From: Paenibacillus sp. CAA11
GTDB taxonomy: Bacteria; Bacillota; Bacilli; Paenibacillales; Paenibacillaceae
NCBI RefSeq assembly: GCF_003060825.1
Contig: NZ_CP028922.1
Coordinates: forward strand, 635,001-699,000
Length of the DNA stretch: 64,000 nucleotides
Reading direction: 5' to 3'
The notes below the pieces were generated by a model. It was given only the letters and a program-made list of their open reading frames with translations, ran no database searches and was not told the DNA's origin. Shown piece by piece: positions 1-10,066 of the stretch. The translations under genes and the position numbers were made by a program. The number at the start of each line of letters is the position of its first letter. Position 1 is the first letter of the stretch.

Positions 1-1
1 A

Positions 2-88
2 CGCAGCACAGTGAACTGCCAGATTTGTGCTGCCCAGCTGGCCAAAGGCACCAAGTGGTGCCCGCACTGCGGATCGGAACAAATTTAA
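2..88 (+). CDS. C-terminal end of a zinc-ribbon protein (partial)
   Basis: Only the last 28 residues are in the window; the 5' part lies upstream. Frame 2 reads to a TAA at 86-88 and contains two CxxC pairs, CQIC and CPHC, about 14 residues apart, ending in GSEQI. This is the layout of a C-terminal zinc-ribbon tail, as found at the end of many bacterial SPFH-type or membrane-associated proteins. The identity of the main protein cannot be told from this fragment. Confidence 0.6.
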   Translation, partial: RSTVNCQICAAQLAKGTKWCPHCGSEQI

Positions 89-261
89 TTCAAGCAAAGG
101 TCATCAGATTGTCATAATTAGAGGGCCGCGCATCTTCCGGCTTCCCGTATTAATTCATAAGGAAACTCATCGCGTAAAGTGACCCCTGTCAGGGGATGCT
201 TCTGATGAGCTTTTAGGGAATGCTTGAGAACACAAATGCCAACGACAGGAGTGTGACTGCT

Positions 262-567
262 ATGGAATGCATCGTGCATTTTGAGGTTGTTCATGAAGAG
301 AAGACGAAGGAACTGAGAGGCCTGATCTTTGTTGATGAAGGGAAGGTGCCGGGAGAGGAAGATTTCCTCAAGATGTTTGAGGAGATGGGCTACCAGCTGA
401 GACTGGAGGACCGGGAACGCTGGATTTTTAAGCCTGTGGATGCCGGCGCGGATTACAAGGAAATCCGTATTCGCAAGCTTGATACGGGGGATAAGAAGAT
501 TGCAGAGGATAACAATTTGAAGTCCATCGTCAGCAATTTGCTGCCCTCCCAGTCCCGTCCGCTATAG
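262..567 (+). CDS. Small conserved-type hypothetical protein (101 aa)
   Basis: Not recognised. An acidic, soluble-looking protein with no signal peptide or membrane segment. An in-frame ATG exists at 220, but the ATG at 262 is preferred because AGGAG at 247-251 sits about 10 bases upstream of it, while 220 has only a poorly spaced AGGG. The protein begins MECIVHFEV and ends in a basic, serine-rich tail. A strong hairpin terminator follows at 581-608, so it is probably transcribed alone or with the upstream gene. Function unknown. Confidence 0.6.
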   Translation: MECIVHFEVVHEEKTKELRGLIFVDEGKVPGEEDFLKMFEEMGYQLRLEDRERWIFKPVDAGADYKEIRIRKLDTGDKKIAEDNNLKSIVSNLLPSQSRPL

Positions 568-580
568 GACGCATGCAGGA

Positions 581-608
581 GAAGCTCCGAGAGGAGCTTC
601 TTTTTTTT
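581..608 (+). terminator. Rho-independent terminator after the 101-aa gene
   Basis: Perfect 8-bp stem GAAGCTCC / GGAGCTTC with a 4-base loop, followed directly by eight T's. Confidence 0.9.
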
Positions 609-723
609 GCCTTTTTTCCTCGAAAAAAGTCTGGAGTCCACGAAATACCTCTTTTCTTCCGGGCAGAGTTCCGCTATACTTCTAACATTGCCTTTTATAT
701 TTTGGGGATAACCCATAACATAC

Positions 724-1546
<823 letters not shown>

Positions 1547-1612
1547 CTGCCAGGTGACGTTGGCGTTGCGGTAGGATTTTTCTAACAAATTAGAGGGGGG
1601 AAATAACTGTTT

Positions 1613-2965
1613 ATGGCAACTGAACGTATTTTTCAGAAGAACCGTAGTCCGCTAAAGACATTCTCGCTGGGCATCCAGCATGTGCTCGCCATGTATGCGG
1701 GAGCGATCATCGTTCCTATGATTGTCGGCACTCAAATCGGACTGGACCATTCGCAGCTGACTTATCTCATTGCGATTGACCTGCTTGCCTGCGGTGTGGC
1801 TACACTGCTCCAGGTGTGGGGCAACCGCCTGTTCGGGATCGGACTGCCGGTCATGCTGGGCTGCGCCTTTCAAGCTGTCTCCCCCATGATTGCCATCGGT
1901 ACCGATAAGGGCATGGGCATCTCCGCCATTTATGGCGCGATTATCGCCTCGGGACTGTTCGTCTTTCTGTTTGGCGGGCTGTTCAGCAAGCTGATCCGCT
2001 TCTTTCCGCCCGTGGTGACAGGTTCGGTCGTTACCATTATCGGTGTAACGCTAATCCCTACGGCTTTGACGGATTTAGGCGGAGGCAATGCAGCGACCAA
2101 TCCCGAATTCGGAAGTGCAATCAACTTAAGCCTTGGATTCGGCGTGCTGTTGTTCGTCATTCTGATGAACCGCTTTGCCAAGGGATTTCTGCAGTCCATC
2201 TCCGTGCTGCTGGGCCTTGTGGCAGGAACTATTGCGGCGGCCCTGGCCGGTAAGGTCGATCTGGCGCCACTAAAGGAAGCAGGCTGGTTCCATGTTGTGG
2301 AGCCTTTCCATTTGGGAGTTCCAACTTTTCACGTATCGGCCATTCTTACCATGACGCTTGTAGCGATTGTGAGTGTGGCAGAATCTACAGGCGTATTCCT
2401 TGCTTTGGGCAAAATTGTAGGCAAAGACATCACCTCCAAAGACTTGGCCCGGGGATATCGAGCCGAAGGCTTGGCCATTATGCTGGGCGGTGTGTTTAAC
2501 TCCTTCCCTTATACGACTTATTCTCAAAATGTAGGGCTTGTGCAGATGAGCCGGGTGAAAACACGGGATGTTATCGTTGTAGCCGGCGGCCTGCTGGTCG
2601 TTCTCGGCTTTGTGCCGAAAATTGCCGCTCTGGTGCAGATTGTGCCAACCTCTGTCCTGGGCGGTGCGATGGTGGCCTTGTTCGGACTGGTATTGTCCTC
2701 CGGTATTCGGATGCTGGCAGATCTGGTAGATTTAAACCGCTATGAGAATTTGCTGATTATCGCTTGCTCTGTAGGGATGGGACTCGGCGTAACGACTGTG
2801 CCGACCTTGTTCGCCCATCTGCCAAGCGGGCTGCGGATCTTAGTGGATAACGGTATCGTGGCGGGCAGCTTAACGGCGATTGCCATGAATCTGCTGTTCA
2901 ATGGTCTTCGCGGTTCTTCTGAAGCGAATGCGAAGGAAGGTGCAGTGGAGGAACAGGCTGCTTAA
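1613..2965 (+). CDS. pbuX: Xanthine permease (nucleobase:cation symporter-2 family)
   Basis: Imports xanthine with a proton or sodium ion across the cytoplasmic membrane. The 450-residue protein is hydrophobic throughout with many predicted membrane segments. It shows family landmarks: AESTGVFLALGKIVG near residues 256-270 and the signature around FPYTTYSQNVGLVQ near 295-310. The ATG at 1613 follows a purine-rich AGAGGGGGG site. It is the second gene of the riboswitch-controlled salvage operon and should be repressed when guanine is abundant. The C-terminal tail is polar and ends in EEQAA. Confidence 0.93.
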   Translation: MATERIFQKNRSPLKTFSLGIQHVLAMYAGAIIVPMIVGTQIGLDHSQLTYLIAIDLLACGVATLLQVWGNRLFGIGLPVMLGCAFQAVSPMIAIGTDKGMGISAIYGAIIASGLFVFLFGGLFSKLIRFFPPVVTGSVVTIIGVTLIPTALTDLGGGNAATNPEFGSAINLSLGFGVLLFVILMNRFAKGFLQSISVLLGLVAGTIAAALAGKVDLAPLKEAGWFHVVEPFHLGVPTFHVSAILTMTLVAIVSVAESTGVFLALGKIVGKDITSKDLARGYRAEGLAIMLGGVFNSFPYTTYSQNVGLVQMSRVKTRDVIVVAGGLLVVLGFVPKIAALVQIVPTSVLGGAMVALFGLVLSSGIRMLADLVDLNRYENLLIIACSVGMGLGVTTVPTLFAHLPSGLRILVDNGIVAGSLTAIAMNLLFNGLRGSSEANAKEGAVEEQAA

Positions 2966-3038
2966 GCGAAATAGACAGCTTTGTCCTTTGATTAGGATAT
3001 GTTGATCCATATGTTAACTAGATTGATTCTAGATATAA

Positions 3039-3072
3039 AGTGCAGAACGAGTGACCTGTTCTGTGCTTTTTT
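3039..3072 (+). terminator. Terminator of the xpt-pbuX operon
   Basis: Ten-pair stem AGTGCAGAAC / GTTCTGTGCT (two G-U pairs), 9-base loop, then a T-rich stretch. Confidence 0.8.
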
Positions 3073-3169
3073 GTGCTTGCTGGGTTTGTAAATTTGGATC
3101 CAGTCTAACCATAAGGCAAACGGAGTATTATGAAGATATAATAAAAAAACGAAATGTTGGGTGGTTAAT

Positions 3170-4243
3170 ATGAAAAAAATCATCTTTACTGGTGGAGGAT
3201 CAGCAGGACATGTGACTGTAAATATGGCCCTTATACCGAAGTTTATCCATGAGGGCTGGTCCGTTGATTACATAGGTTCGGCCAATGGTATTGAGAGGCA
3301 GTTAATCCATTCTAAACTTGGCGTAACTTATCATTCAATTTCAACCGGTAAGCTTAGACGGTATTTGGATTGGAAAAATATAAAGGATCCCTTCAAGGTG
3401 GTTAAAGGAGTTATCCAAGCGTATAAAATTATTAACCGACAGAAACCTGATATCGTATTTTCTAAAGGAGGGTTCGTATCTGTCCCTGTCGTCATTGGAG
3501 CGTGGCTGAATAAAGTCCCTGTGATCATTCATGAATCAGACTTGACCCCAGGTTTAGCCAATAAGATTGCAAGTAAGTTTTCTAGTGTAGTTTGTACCAC
3601 TTTTCCTGAAACTGCAGCTGCTTTTAGCCATAATAAATGTCGATATGTTGGACCTGTCCTTAGAGAAGAAATGAAAAAGGGGAGTCGTGAACGTGGGCGT
3701 AAGTTCACAGGAATTGTAGAACTGAATAAGCCTATTGTTCTGGTTATGGGAGGGAGTTTGGGTTCCCGAAATATTAATGAAGCGGTTCGACAATCTCTGC
3801 CGAAATTAACGAAGCAGTTTGCAGTCGTTCATCTTTGTGGAAAAGGGAACCTAGACCCTACTATTTCTTATCCAGAATATCGTCAATATGAATACATAAA
3901 CGAGGAACTGCCGGATTTATTGGCTATGTGTGATCTTGTAATCTCACGGGCAGGTTCGAATTCAATTTTTGAGTTCCTATCCTTGAAGAGACCGATGCTC
4001 TTAATACCACTTTCTAAGCAGCAGAGCAGAGGGGATCAAATTCTAAATGCAGGTTCATTTGAACAGCATGGCTATTGCAAGGTCTTGTATGAGGAAAACC
4101 TGAGTCCAAGCAGCCTGACAACTAGTATTGAAGCTTTGGCAGAGGACAAGGATATTTATGTTAAGAACATGGGGAGTTTTAAATCGAAGGACGCCCTAAC
4201 CGATCTTTATGATCTCATTATCGAAACATCAAACAACGGATAA
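3170..4243 (+). CDS. murG: MurG-like undecaprenyl-PP-MurNAc-pentapeptide N-acetylglucosaminyltransferase
   Basis: MurG adds GlcNAc from UDP-GlcNAc to lipid I, giving lipid II, at the inner face of the membrane. This 357-residue protein has the full family length, the N-terminal glycine loop TGGGSAGHV (residues 7-15), a central HESD motif and a C-terminal [11 protein letters not shown] donor-site motif near 260. A GTG at 3161 is in frame, but [10 protein letters not shown] at 3170 matches the family start. The gene stands alone, away from any division/cell-wall cluster, and is visibly more AT-rich than its neighbours. It is probably a second MurG paralogue, of the kind seen in some Bacillus, and possibly acquired. 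Confidence 0.85.
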   Translation: MKKIIFTGGGSAGHVTVNMALIPKFIHEGWSVDYIGSANGIERQLIHSKLGVTYHSISTGKLRRYLDWKNIKDPFKVVKGVIQAYKIINRQKPDIVFSKGGFVSVPVVIGAWLNKVPVIIHESDLTPGLANKIASKFSSVVCTTFPETAAAFSHNKCRYVGPVLREEMKKGSRERGRKFTGIVELNKPIVLVMGGSLGSRNINEAVRQSLPKLTKQFAVVHLCGKGNLDPTISYPEYRQYEYINEELPDLLAMCDLVISRAGSNSIFEFLSLKRPMLLIPLSKQQSRGDQILNAGSFEQHGYCKVLYEENLSPSSLTTSIEALAEDKDIYVKNMGSFKSKDALTDLYDLIIETSNNG

Positions 4244-4397
4244 ACAGCAGATATTTCTGGTTCAGGGATGTTTGTCGATTAAGGGAGGTGCTGGGCATTA
4301 GGAGCAGTGTTATAAGATGAGCGTAGAGTTATAGAGTTATCATGAAGTCAAACTAAAAAGAAAATGATAGTTAAAAAAAGCTATGGGGGAGGTCATC

Positions 4398-5453
4398 ATG
4401 CTGAACAACAAGGACAACCTAGCCATAAGACAAGCGATTGCCGGACTTAGTGCTGATGATTTAAGGGGGTATGTACCCTTTATTCTGGCGCATATCAAGA
4501 TGCTGAAGGAGCAGCCGGAGACGCAGGAAGAATCAGTGGAGAGTCTCATTGAGCTTTATGATGAACTGATGGGGGTTCAGGACCGGAGAGGGTTCTGGAA
4601 CCCGGCTCCGGATTGCACGCATGTTCATATCGTCATCGGGGATTCTTTTGCAGGAAGCATGAAGCTGGCACTGAAGGAGCTGGGCTGGTCAGATACGCAT
4701 AAGATGATCATCCTGCGGGAGAATTATGCGATGGGACCACTTCGCCAGCTGGATTCACTCCAAGGCAGAAGCGCACGAAGCGAGTGGTTCTGCGATCATA
4801 TTACAGAAGCATTGGAGTATTACACGGAGTTTGAGGAAGAGTACCAGGAGCTTCTGCATAACATCGAACGGATTCCGGGACAGGCCCGGATCGTGATGTG
4901 GGCTGATGACAATGCCTGTGAGCAGGCGGGTATGCGGCATGCCGCATCTTTGCTGCGACATAGAAGCAATCCGATTGCGCTGTATAATGCCTGCTCCATG
5001 TGTGAAGAGCTCTATAATCGTCCGGATGCCCGGATAGATTACCTGTGTTCGGGAGAGATTCCATCTCATAAGCTCAAGGAAGTGCTCACACGGATGGATG
5101 AGAATAACCGTCTAAGTCCCGATGATATCGCGCGCTTGGCCCAGGAATGGCAGGATATTTCAGAGCGCAGCGGAATGCTGCGGATATGGCGGGATGGTGC
5201 TGTAACTGAGGTGACTGCCGACTATTATGATTCTTATTTGCTGGAGAAGCTGGATCAGCTCAAGCCGCCCACAGGTGACCAAGGCTTCATGAAGTCAGCC
5301 CGCTTGATTGGAGAAGCCATCGGCCATTGTGAGCAGTATATCGGAGATGCTTACTTTGAATACCGGCTTAGGGAGCTGATTTATGCGGGAGTGCTTGAAA
5401 TTAAAGGTGTCCCTGCGGCCATGAGATATTACAGCGTCCGGCGTAAGCGATAG
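4398..5453 (+). CDS. DUF1835 / DUF3658-type protein
   Basis: A soluble protein of 351 residues. After a helical leader of about 70 residues comes the segment HIVIGDSFAGSMKLAL, typical of DUF1835; the C-terminal half (FMKSARLIGEAIG, then YFEYRLRELI) matches the DUF3658 partner. Biochemical function of the family is not established. The start at 4398 is chosen because GGGGGAGGT lies 5-6 bases upstream; the alternative ATG at 4383 would sit before that site. The gene is followed by a LacI-type regulator 113 bp downstream, with no obvious terminator between. Confidence 0.75.
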   Translation: MLNNKDNLAIRQAIAGLSADDLRGYVPFILAHIKMLKEQPETQEESVESLIELYDELMGVQDRRGFWNPAPDCTHVHIVIGDSFAGSMKLALKELGWSDTHKMIILRENYAMGPLRQLDSLQGRSARSEWFCDHITEALEYYTEFEEEYQELLHNIERIPGQARIVMWADDNACEQAGMRHAASLLRHRSNPIALYNACSMCEELYNRPDARIDYLCSGEIPSHKLKEVLTRMDENNRLSPDDIARLAQEWQDISERSGMLRIWRDGAVTEVTADYYDSYLLEKLDQLKPPTGDQGFMKSARLIGEAIGHCEQYIGDAYFEYRLRELIYAGVLEIKGVPAAMRYYSVRRKR

Positions 5454-5565
5454 ATAGAATGTGCCAGTATGGTGCTTTGCCTTCCGCCCTGCCTTGGCGA
5501 CTTACCTCGCGCCTTGTTGGCGGTTTGCAAGACGACCTGTTATCCTTAGGCCAGAGGTGTTTAAC

Positions 5566-6588
5566 ATGACAGGTAAACGGGTAACGAGCTTGGATGTAGC
5601 AAGGCGGGCGGGCGTGTCCCGCAGCGTGGTTTCAGCAGTAATTAACGGCACACAGGGAATTGGAGTCAGCAATGAGAAGCGCCAGGCTGTGCTCGATGCC
5701 ATGATGGAGCTGAATTACCATGTAGATGCTCAGGCCCGGGCGATGAAAACAGGGAAAAGCTACTGTATCGCCGCATTCGGGGATACTTCCAATGCACTGT
5801 TCCTGCAGATGCTTGAAGGTGCCCAGCGGGCCTGTGCCGGTCACGGGTACACGGTGCTGCTGGTCGGTGAGGCCTCACGTGAAGAAGCGCGTGAGGAATT
5901 GATTCATCTGTATCTCCAGCGGAGAATAGACGGAATTATTAGTCTGGACGGGCCCGGCTACCAGAATGAAGCCTGGGCGCAGAGGCTGCTGGAGCTGGAT
6001 ATTCCTTATATCTCCGTCGAAGGCTATGCGGAGAATGATCATATATGCTCGGTGCTTGCAGATTATGGAGACAGTGTCACCGCTGCTCTGAATTACTTGG
6101 AATCCAGGCATGAGCAAGTGCCTATCTATCTTAGGATGACGGCGGACTGGCCGACCGACAACTGGGCGGAACGGGCCCGGCTGGAGGCTTATCTGCAGTA
6201 TTGCCAGGCCAAGCAAGCTGCTCCTGTAGTACATACCCTGCCTAAGGAGCATGTGGATGCGATGGAGAGTCTGCTGCTTGCAATTCATCGTGAACAGGGG
6301 ACGCAGATATATTTGTCCAACTGGGTAGACGGAGCCATTGATCTGTACCGGGCGGCCGCACGGCTGAACCTAACGATCGGACAGGATCTCTATGTGATGT
6401 CTGCAGACAACACTTACCGCATCAGCGATCATATGGTTCCTCGCCTGAGCGCAATGGCTGTGCCGTACAAGGCGATGGGCGAACAAGCGGTGGAGCTGCT
6501 GATGGCGCAGATTCACGGCGACGGGGAGCCGCCGGATGGTGCCAGCTGCTGGCTGAAGGCTGAGCTTCTGCCGGGCGAAAGCAGTTGA
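5566..6588 (+). CDS. LacI/GalR-family transcriptional regulator
   Basis: A 340-residue DNA-binding regulator. Residues 5-30 (VTSLDVARRAGVSRSVVSAV then INGTQGIGVS) form the LacI helix-turn-helix plus hinge. The rest is a periplasmic-binding-protein-like sensor domain ending with the effector-dimer region (YVMSADN, MAVPYKAMGEQAVELL). Open frame extends upstream to 5461, but the ATG at 5566 has AGAGGTG 7-8 bases upstream and gives the family N-terminus. No sugar gene is adjacent, so the ligand is unknown. It converges on the minus-strand DUF4870 gene 11 bp away. Confidence 0.88.
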   Translation: MTGKRVTSLDVARRAGVSRSVVSAVINGTQGIGVSNEKRQAVLDAMMELNYHVDAQARAMKTGKSYCIAAFGDTSNALFLQMLEGAQRACAGHGYTVLLVGEASREEAREELIHLYLQRRIDGIISLDGPGYQNEAWAQRLLELDIPYISVEGYAENDHICSVLADYGDSVTAALNYLESRHEQVPIYLRMTADWPTDNWAERARLEAYLQYCQAKQAAPVVHTLPKEHVDAMESLLLAIHREQGTQIYLSNWVDGAIDLYRAAARLNLTIGQDLYVMSADNTYRISDHMVPRLSAMAVPYKAMGEQAVELLMAQIHGDGEPPDGASCWLKAELLPGESS

Positions 6589-6599
6589 CCATCATCTTA

Positions 6600-7004
6600 T
6601 TACCAGGACTTCAGCTGCCGCTCGGCGAAGTCTCCGATCCAGGGCAGCCTGAGCCATTTTCCCTGTAAGGAAGCCAGAAGTAGCAAAATCCATAGCAGTA
6701 CGCCCATAATGCTGAGCAGCAGGCTTAGCAGCAGTCCAAGCAGGGGAATGAAGCCGGCCAGCGTGTGGCTGACCATCAATCCGCCGAACAGCAGCACGGA
6801 TTGCAGGGCATGGAACAGTACGAACCGGCTTCGCTTTTCTAAGACGAGAAAGATGACGCCGCCAACGAAGGGGAACAAATGACATAGAAAGGCTGCAAGG
6901 TTCTCGGGCAAGCCTGTAGAGGACCGAAAGGGAGACAATCCTGATACACCCTCTTCTTCAACAAAGTTAAAGGGAAACCCCTTCTCCCTATCAATGTATG
7001 ACAA
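6600..7004 (-). CDS. DUF4870-type small membrane protein
   Basis: A 134-residue protein with a polar N-terminus of about 30 residues followed by hydrophobic segments around LAAFLCHLFPFVGGVIFLVL and two further stretches. The order 'ENLAAFLCHL...FVLFHALQS...' is characteristic of the DUF4870 (Tic20-like) membrane family, whose role is unknown. It starts with TTG at 7004, preceded by GGAGAGGG. It lies 52 bp downstream of the glycosyltransferase gene on the same strand and may be co-transcribed with it. Confidence 0.75.
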   Translation of the reverse strand: MSYIDREKGFPFNFVEEEGVSGLSPFRSSTGLPENLAAFLCHLFPFVGGVIFLVLEKRSRFVLFHALQSVLLFGGLMVSHTLAGFIPLLGLLLSLLLSIMGVLLWILLLLASLQGKWLRLPWIGDFAERQLKSW

Positions 7005-7056
7005 GCTGCCCTCTCCGAGAACGGATACTTTTGCGGGCGGCTTTTTTTGCTATAGG

Positions 7057-8184
7057 CTATTGCTGTTGAAGTAAAAGGCTTGCTGCCGGAGCGGAAAGGT
7101 ACTGCCCGATGAGATCCTCAACAATGGTATTCGCCGCATGCGGGCGGCTCAGCTCCTCAAGGGTTTCGAGCAGGCCTGCTCTTCGCTCTTCATTGCGAAA
7201 TAGAGCTTCGATATCCAAGGCGAGTTCATACGGATCATAAGCGATGGTGGCAATGCCCTTGCCCTCCAGATATAACGCATTGTTGAGCTCTTGTCCGGGA
7301 ACTGGGCGGTATAGAAACAGAGGCAGCCGGCTTGCGATCGCTTCTGACAGCGTGATACCGCCTGGCTTGGTGATAATGCAGTCGCTTGCAGCCATCAAGT
7401 CGGGAATATTCTCTACAAAGCCATACAGGTCAATATCTGGATGGCCGCCAAAGGCCGTCTGAAGATTTCGATATAGCTCCTTGTTCTTTCCGCAGACGAC
7501 AGTGATATGGTACTGCCCAGAGAGGGTAAGTGCATGGCAGATGTCGCGTAGTCCCTGCATCACGCCGAAGGCGCCTGCCATGAGCAGCACATTTCGCTTG
7601 CCCGAATTGTTGCAGCGGTCCTCGCGGGATTCGCCAAAGCCGGCCTTAAGCGGAATGCCGCTGGCTAGGACGCGTTCTTCAGGAACTCCCTTGGTGACGA
7701 GCTCTGCCTTAAGGTCTTCAGTGGCTACGTAATAGCGGTCAACTCCGGGATGAATCCAGCGGCCGTGGATATCGAAATCGGTCAGCACATTAACCAGCGG
7801 CAGAGCCAAGCCTGTCTTCTTAAGAAGACGCGGCATGACAAGCTGGGGGAAGGTGTGAATAATCAGATCGGGAGCCGCCTCGGATATCAGCTGCTGCAGC
7901 TTTGTAATGCCAATCGAGTGCAGCAGGTTGGAGAACGGCCTGCCGGGCTGCATATCTTTCGTGGCGTTATATACCCATCCGTAGAAGGCAGGAATGGTCT
8001 TGAAGCTCTGCATATATACGAATTTAGTCAGTTCATTCAGCATTGGATGCGCCTCGGCCATCAGGTCAAGAAGCACTACATCCGTATAACCCTTGGCGTG
8101 AAATCGGTCTTCGATGGCCTTGGAAGCCTGGTAATGCCCATCTCCATAGCTCGCATACAGAATTAATATTTTGGGCGACTTCAT
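7057..8184 (-). CDS. Diacylglycerol-type glycosyltransferase (MGDG synthase / UgtP group, GT28)
   Basis: Probably transfers a sugar from a UDP-sugar to diacylglycerol on the inner leaflet, making glycolipids that anchor lipoteichoic acid or tune the membrane. The 375-residue protein begins with the MGDG-synthase signature ILYASYGDGHYQA (residues 8-20). It carries the acceptor-domain phrase TDFDIHGRW (near 135-143) and the GT28 donor-site motif TKPGGITLSEA (272-282) followed by PVPGQE. The closest well-known relative is B. subtilis UgtP; whether it is processive cannot be read from sequence. It follows the serine hydrolase gene on the same strand with 27 bp between them. Confidence 0.82.
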   Translation of the reverse strand: MKSPKILILYASYGDGHYQASKAIEDRFHAKGYTDVVLLDLMAEAHPMLNELTKFVYMQSFKTIPAFYGWVYNATKDMQPGRPFSNLLHSIGITKLQQLISEAAPDLIIHTFPQLVMPRLLKKTGLALPLVNVLTDFDIHGRWIHPGVDRYYVATEDLKAELVTKGVPEERVLASGIPLKAGFGESREDRCNNSGKRNVLLMAGAFGVMQGLRDICHALTLSGQYHITVVCGKNKELYRNLQTAFGGHPDIDLYGFVENIPDLMAASDCIITKPGGITLSEAIASRLPLFLYRPVPGQELNNALYLEGKGIATIAYDPYELALDIEALFRNEERRAGLLETLEELSRPHAANTIVEDLIGQYLSAPAASLLLQQQ

Positions 8185-8211
8185 CCTAGGCTCACGCTCC
8201 TTTTATATATT

Positions 8212-9258
8212 TTAGATAGGCTTGGATTGTTCCAAAGCAGATGAGTTCAGTGAGGGAAGTACAAACTGCTTAAGCAGCTGTCTCGGGTTCTTCCAACGGC
8301 TCACTTGACTGTCTGCCGTGAAGACACAGACCGCTGAATAATCCGGTATGATATAAATTTGCTGTCCTCCGTGGCCGTGCGCATAGGTGAAGGAAATGCC
8401 ATCTTCTTTGGCACACCACCACTGGAAGCCGTACCTGCCGAAGGCAGGATAACCCTCGGAATGTGGAGAGAAGGAAAGCTGCACCCATTCTGCGGGCAGC
8501 AGCTGTGACTGCTGCCACCGTCCTTGCTGAAGAAAAAGCAGTCCCAGCTTAAGCATATCCCGCGAAGTCAGAAAAAGACCAATATGTCCTGTGGAGTGCC
8601 CTTCGGGACTGGCGGACCAGGCGGCATTGTCAATGCCGAGCGGACCGAATAACCGCTGCTTAGCCAATTCGAATGCGCTCTGTCCGGTCCATTCGGTAAG
8701 CAGAACGGAGAGCAGATGCGAATCTACGCTGCGGTACTGAAAGCTGCCTATACTCTCTTCAATAACCGGCAGCCGCAGAATGAACTTGGACCAGCTCTTG
8801 CTCCGGTGAAACCGGTGGATGAATTTCTCTCCCAGCTTGGAACCGGTCTCCCAGTACAGTCCTGAGGTCATCGTCAGAAGGTGGCGAAGCGTCACCTGAG
8901 GCCAGAAGGGATCAGGACGAAGGGGAGCCTTTGATTTAACATATGGCCAAACCGGGGCGTCCAGTTCCAGGGCCTGTTTGCTATCAAGCAGCAGGCCCAC
9001 AAGCGCGGAGACGAAGCTTTTGGTGGCGGAACGCAAGTCATTAAGGGCTGCAGCATGGAAACCGTTATAATATCGTTCAAAAATCAGCTGGCCCTCCCTG
9101 GCGACAAGAAAGCTGCGAAGCTTCGGGTATCTGCGGAGCGCTGCAGCATCGGCAGCGGCCAGCAGCTGGCCATCCGTCCCGGTATCCTCGGGAGAAGCAG
9201 CAGGCAGCTTAGGGAAGGAAGCGGATGACGAGATCAAGATTGGAGTTTGAATATTCAT
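8212..9258 (-). CDS. Class C beta-lactamase-fold serine hydrolase
   Basis: A 348-residue member of the beta-lactamase-related serine hydrolases (esterase or DD-peptidase-like; an antibiotic role is not implied). Catalytic landmarks are the SATK tetrad at residues 77-80, the YRS motif near 175-177 and a C-terminal HGHGG in place of KTG. No convincing signal peptide, so it is probably cytosolic or peripheral. The frame is open to 9306, but the ATG at 9258 (MNIQTP) is preferred, with GGAGAGGAGG about 12 bases upstream. It is probably the first gene of an operon with the glycosyltransferase. Confidence 0.8.
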   Translation of the reverse strand: MNIQTPILISSSASFPKLPAASPEDTGTDGQLLAAADAAALRRYPKLRSFLVAREGQLIFERYYNGFHAAALNDLRSATKSFVSALVGLLLDSKQALELDAPVWPYVKSKAPLRPDPFWPQVTLRHLLTMTSGLYWETGSKLGEKFIHRFHRSKSWSKFILRLPVIEESIGSFQYRSVDSHLLSVLLTEWTGQSAFELAKQRLFGPLGIDNAAWSASPEGHSTGHIGLFLTSRDMLKLGLLFLQQGRWQQSQLLPAEWVQLSFSPHSEGYPAFGRYGFQWWCAKEDGISFTYAHGHGGQQIYIIPDYSAVCVFTADSQVSRWKNPRQLLKQFVLPSLNSSALEQSKPI

Positions 9259-9704
9259 ACCTAGGCAAAGCCTCCTCTCCAGCCACCCTTCGCCGCAAGC
9301 GCCCATGTTGGGGGAGGGAGCAGGACGTTTTTTTGCTTACTCTTATCTTAACCAGGACGCCGTCCGATAAATAAATTAAATACAGGCAACTGTTCGGGTA
9401 TAAATGGGACAAAAATGATGAAAGCTGAAACCCTGACTTGAATATGTTACAATTAGAGAGATAGGAGGCCTCTAAAAGTACCCGAAACCTAAACCATAGA
9501 CAAAGCTGTATCCGTTAGTCCGTCTTCTTTTGCTTAGACAGCAAGCTGTGATTCAGCGGAATAAGCATCGGGTATTTATAGTGTCAGATGCCTGCCGGAA
9601 GGGCAGCGATTTAAGAACTAAATAACTTCATGATGTGCTTGCAGATCTTTTCGGCGTTCTCATTTACGGAGCATTAACCACTAGCGTTCTGGGAGGGAAT
9701 AACT
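9259..9704. other. Gene-free region with promoter and possible structured leader RNA
   Basis: About 445 bases lie between the divergent serine hydrolase and the 62-aa gene. A plausible promoter reads CTGAAA at 9425-9430, a 17-bp spacer, then TACAAT at about 9448-9453 with an upstream TG. A transcript from there would have a leader of about 240 bases. Within it TACCCGA (9479-9485) can pair with TCGGGTA (9568-9574), enclosing further short pairings (TATCCG with CGGAATA; GTCT with AGAC). It matches no RNA family I recognise. Confidence 0.35.
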
Positions 9705-9893
9705 ATGGCAACGAAAGGTCACAACGAAGTCAAGGAAAGTCTAATGGAAATGACTAGAATTTTCCGGCCGAAAGATCCTAAGAAGTTTGTCAAGGAATAT
9801 GTCCGGAAGTACCGCATCATGGGAGGGTATGAAGAAGAGCTGACCCACCTGGTAGAACTTGAATTGGGCAAGTTGGATTCTTCCGTGTCTTAA
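9705..9893 (+). CDS. Small hypothetical protein (62 aa)
   Basis: Not recognised. A charged, mostly helical-looking protein with a lysine/arginine-rich middle (RPKDPKKFVKEYVRKYRIMG) and an acidic C-terminal half. No membrane segment or cysteine. The ATG follows GGGAGGG at the right distance, which is good support for translation. It stands between a long leader and a strong terminator (9956-9990), so it looks like a single-gene transcription unit. Function unknown; the size and charge would suit a nucleic-acid- or ribosome-associated protein, but nothing shows this. Confidence 0.65.
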   Translation: MATKGHNEVKESLMEMTRIFRPKDPKKFVKEYVRKYRIMGGYEEELTHLVELELGKLDSSVS

Positions 9894-9955
9894 ATCCATA
9901 GCTCCAAGAAAGCCTGACACACTATACGATTGTCTCATACTGATTACACACGCCG

Positions 9956-9990
9956 ACCGCCCCCGCACCGTCGCGGGAAGGCGGTTTTTT
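9956..9990 (+). terminator. Terminator after the 62-aa gene
   Basis: Stem built from ACCGCC/GGCGGT and CCCGC/GCGGG with a small A-A bulge, then six T's. Confidence 0.85.
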
Positions 9991-10066
9991 CTTGCGTTTT
10001 TCTCACATATATAAATATATTGCCCTCATATTAAGCAGGTATTAAAAAAAGGGAGGAGACACCGAA

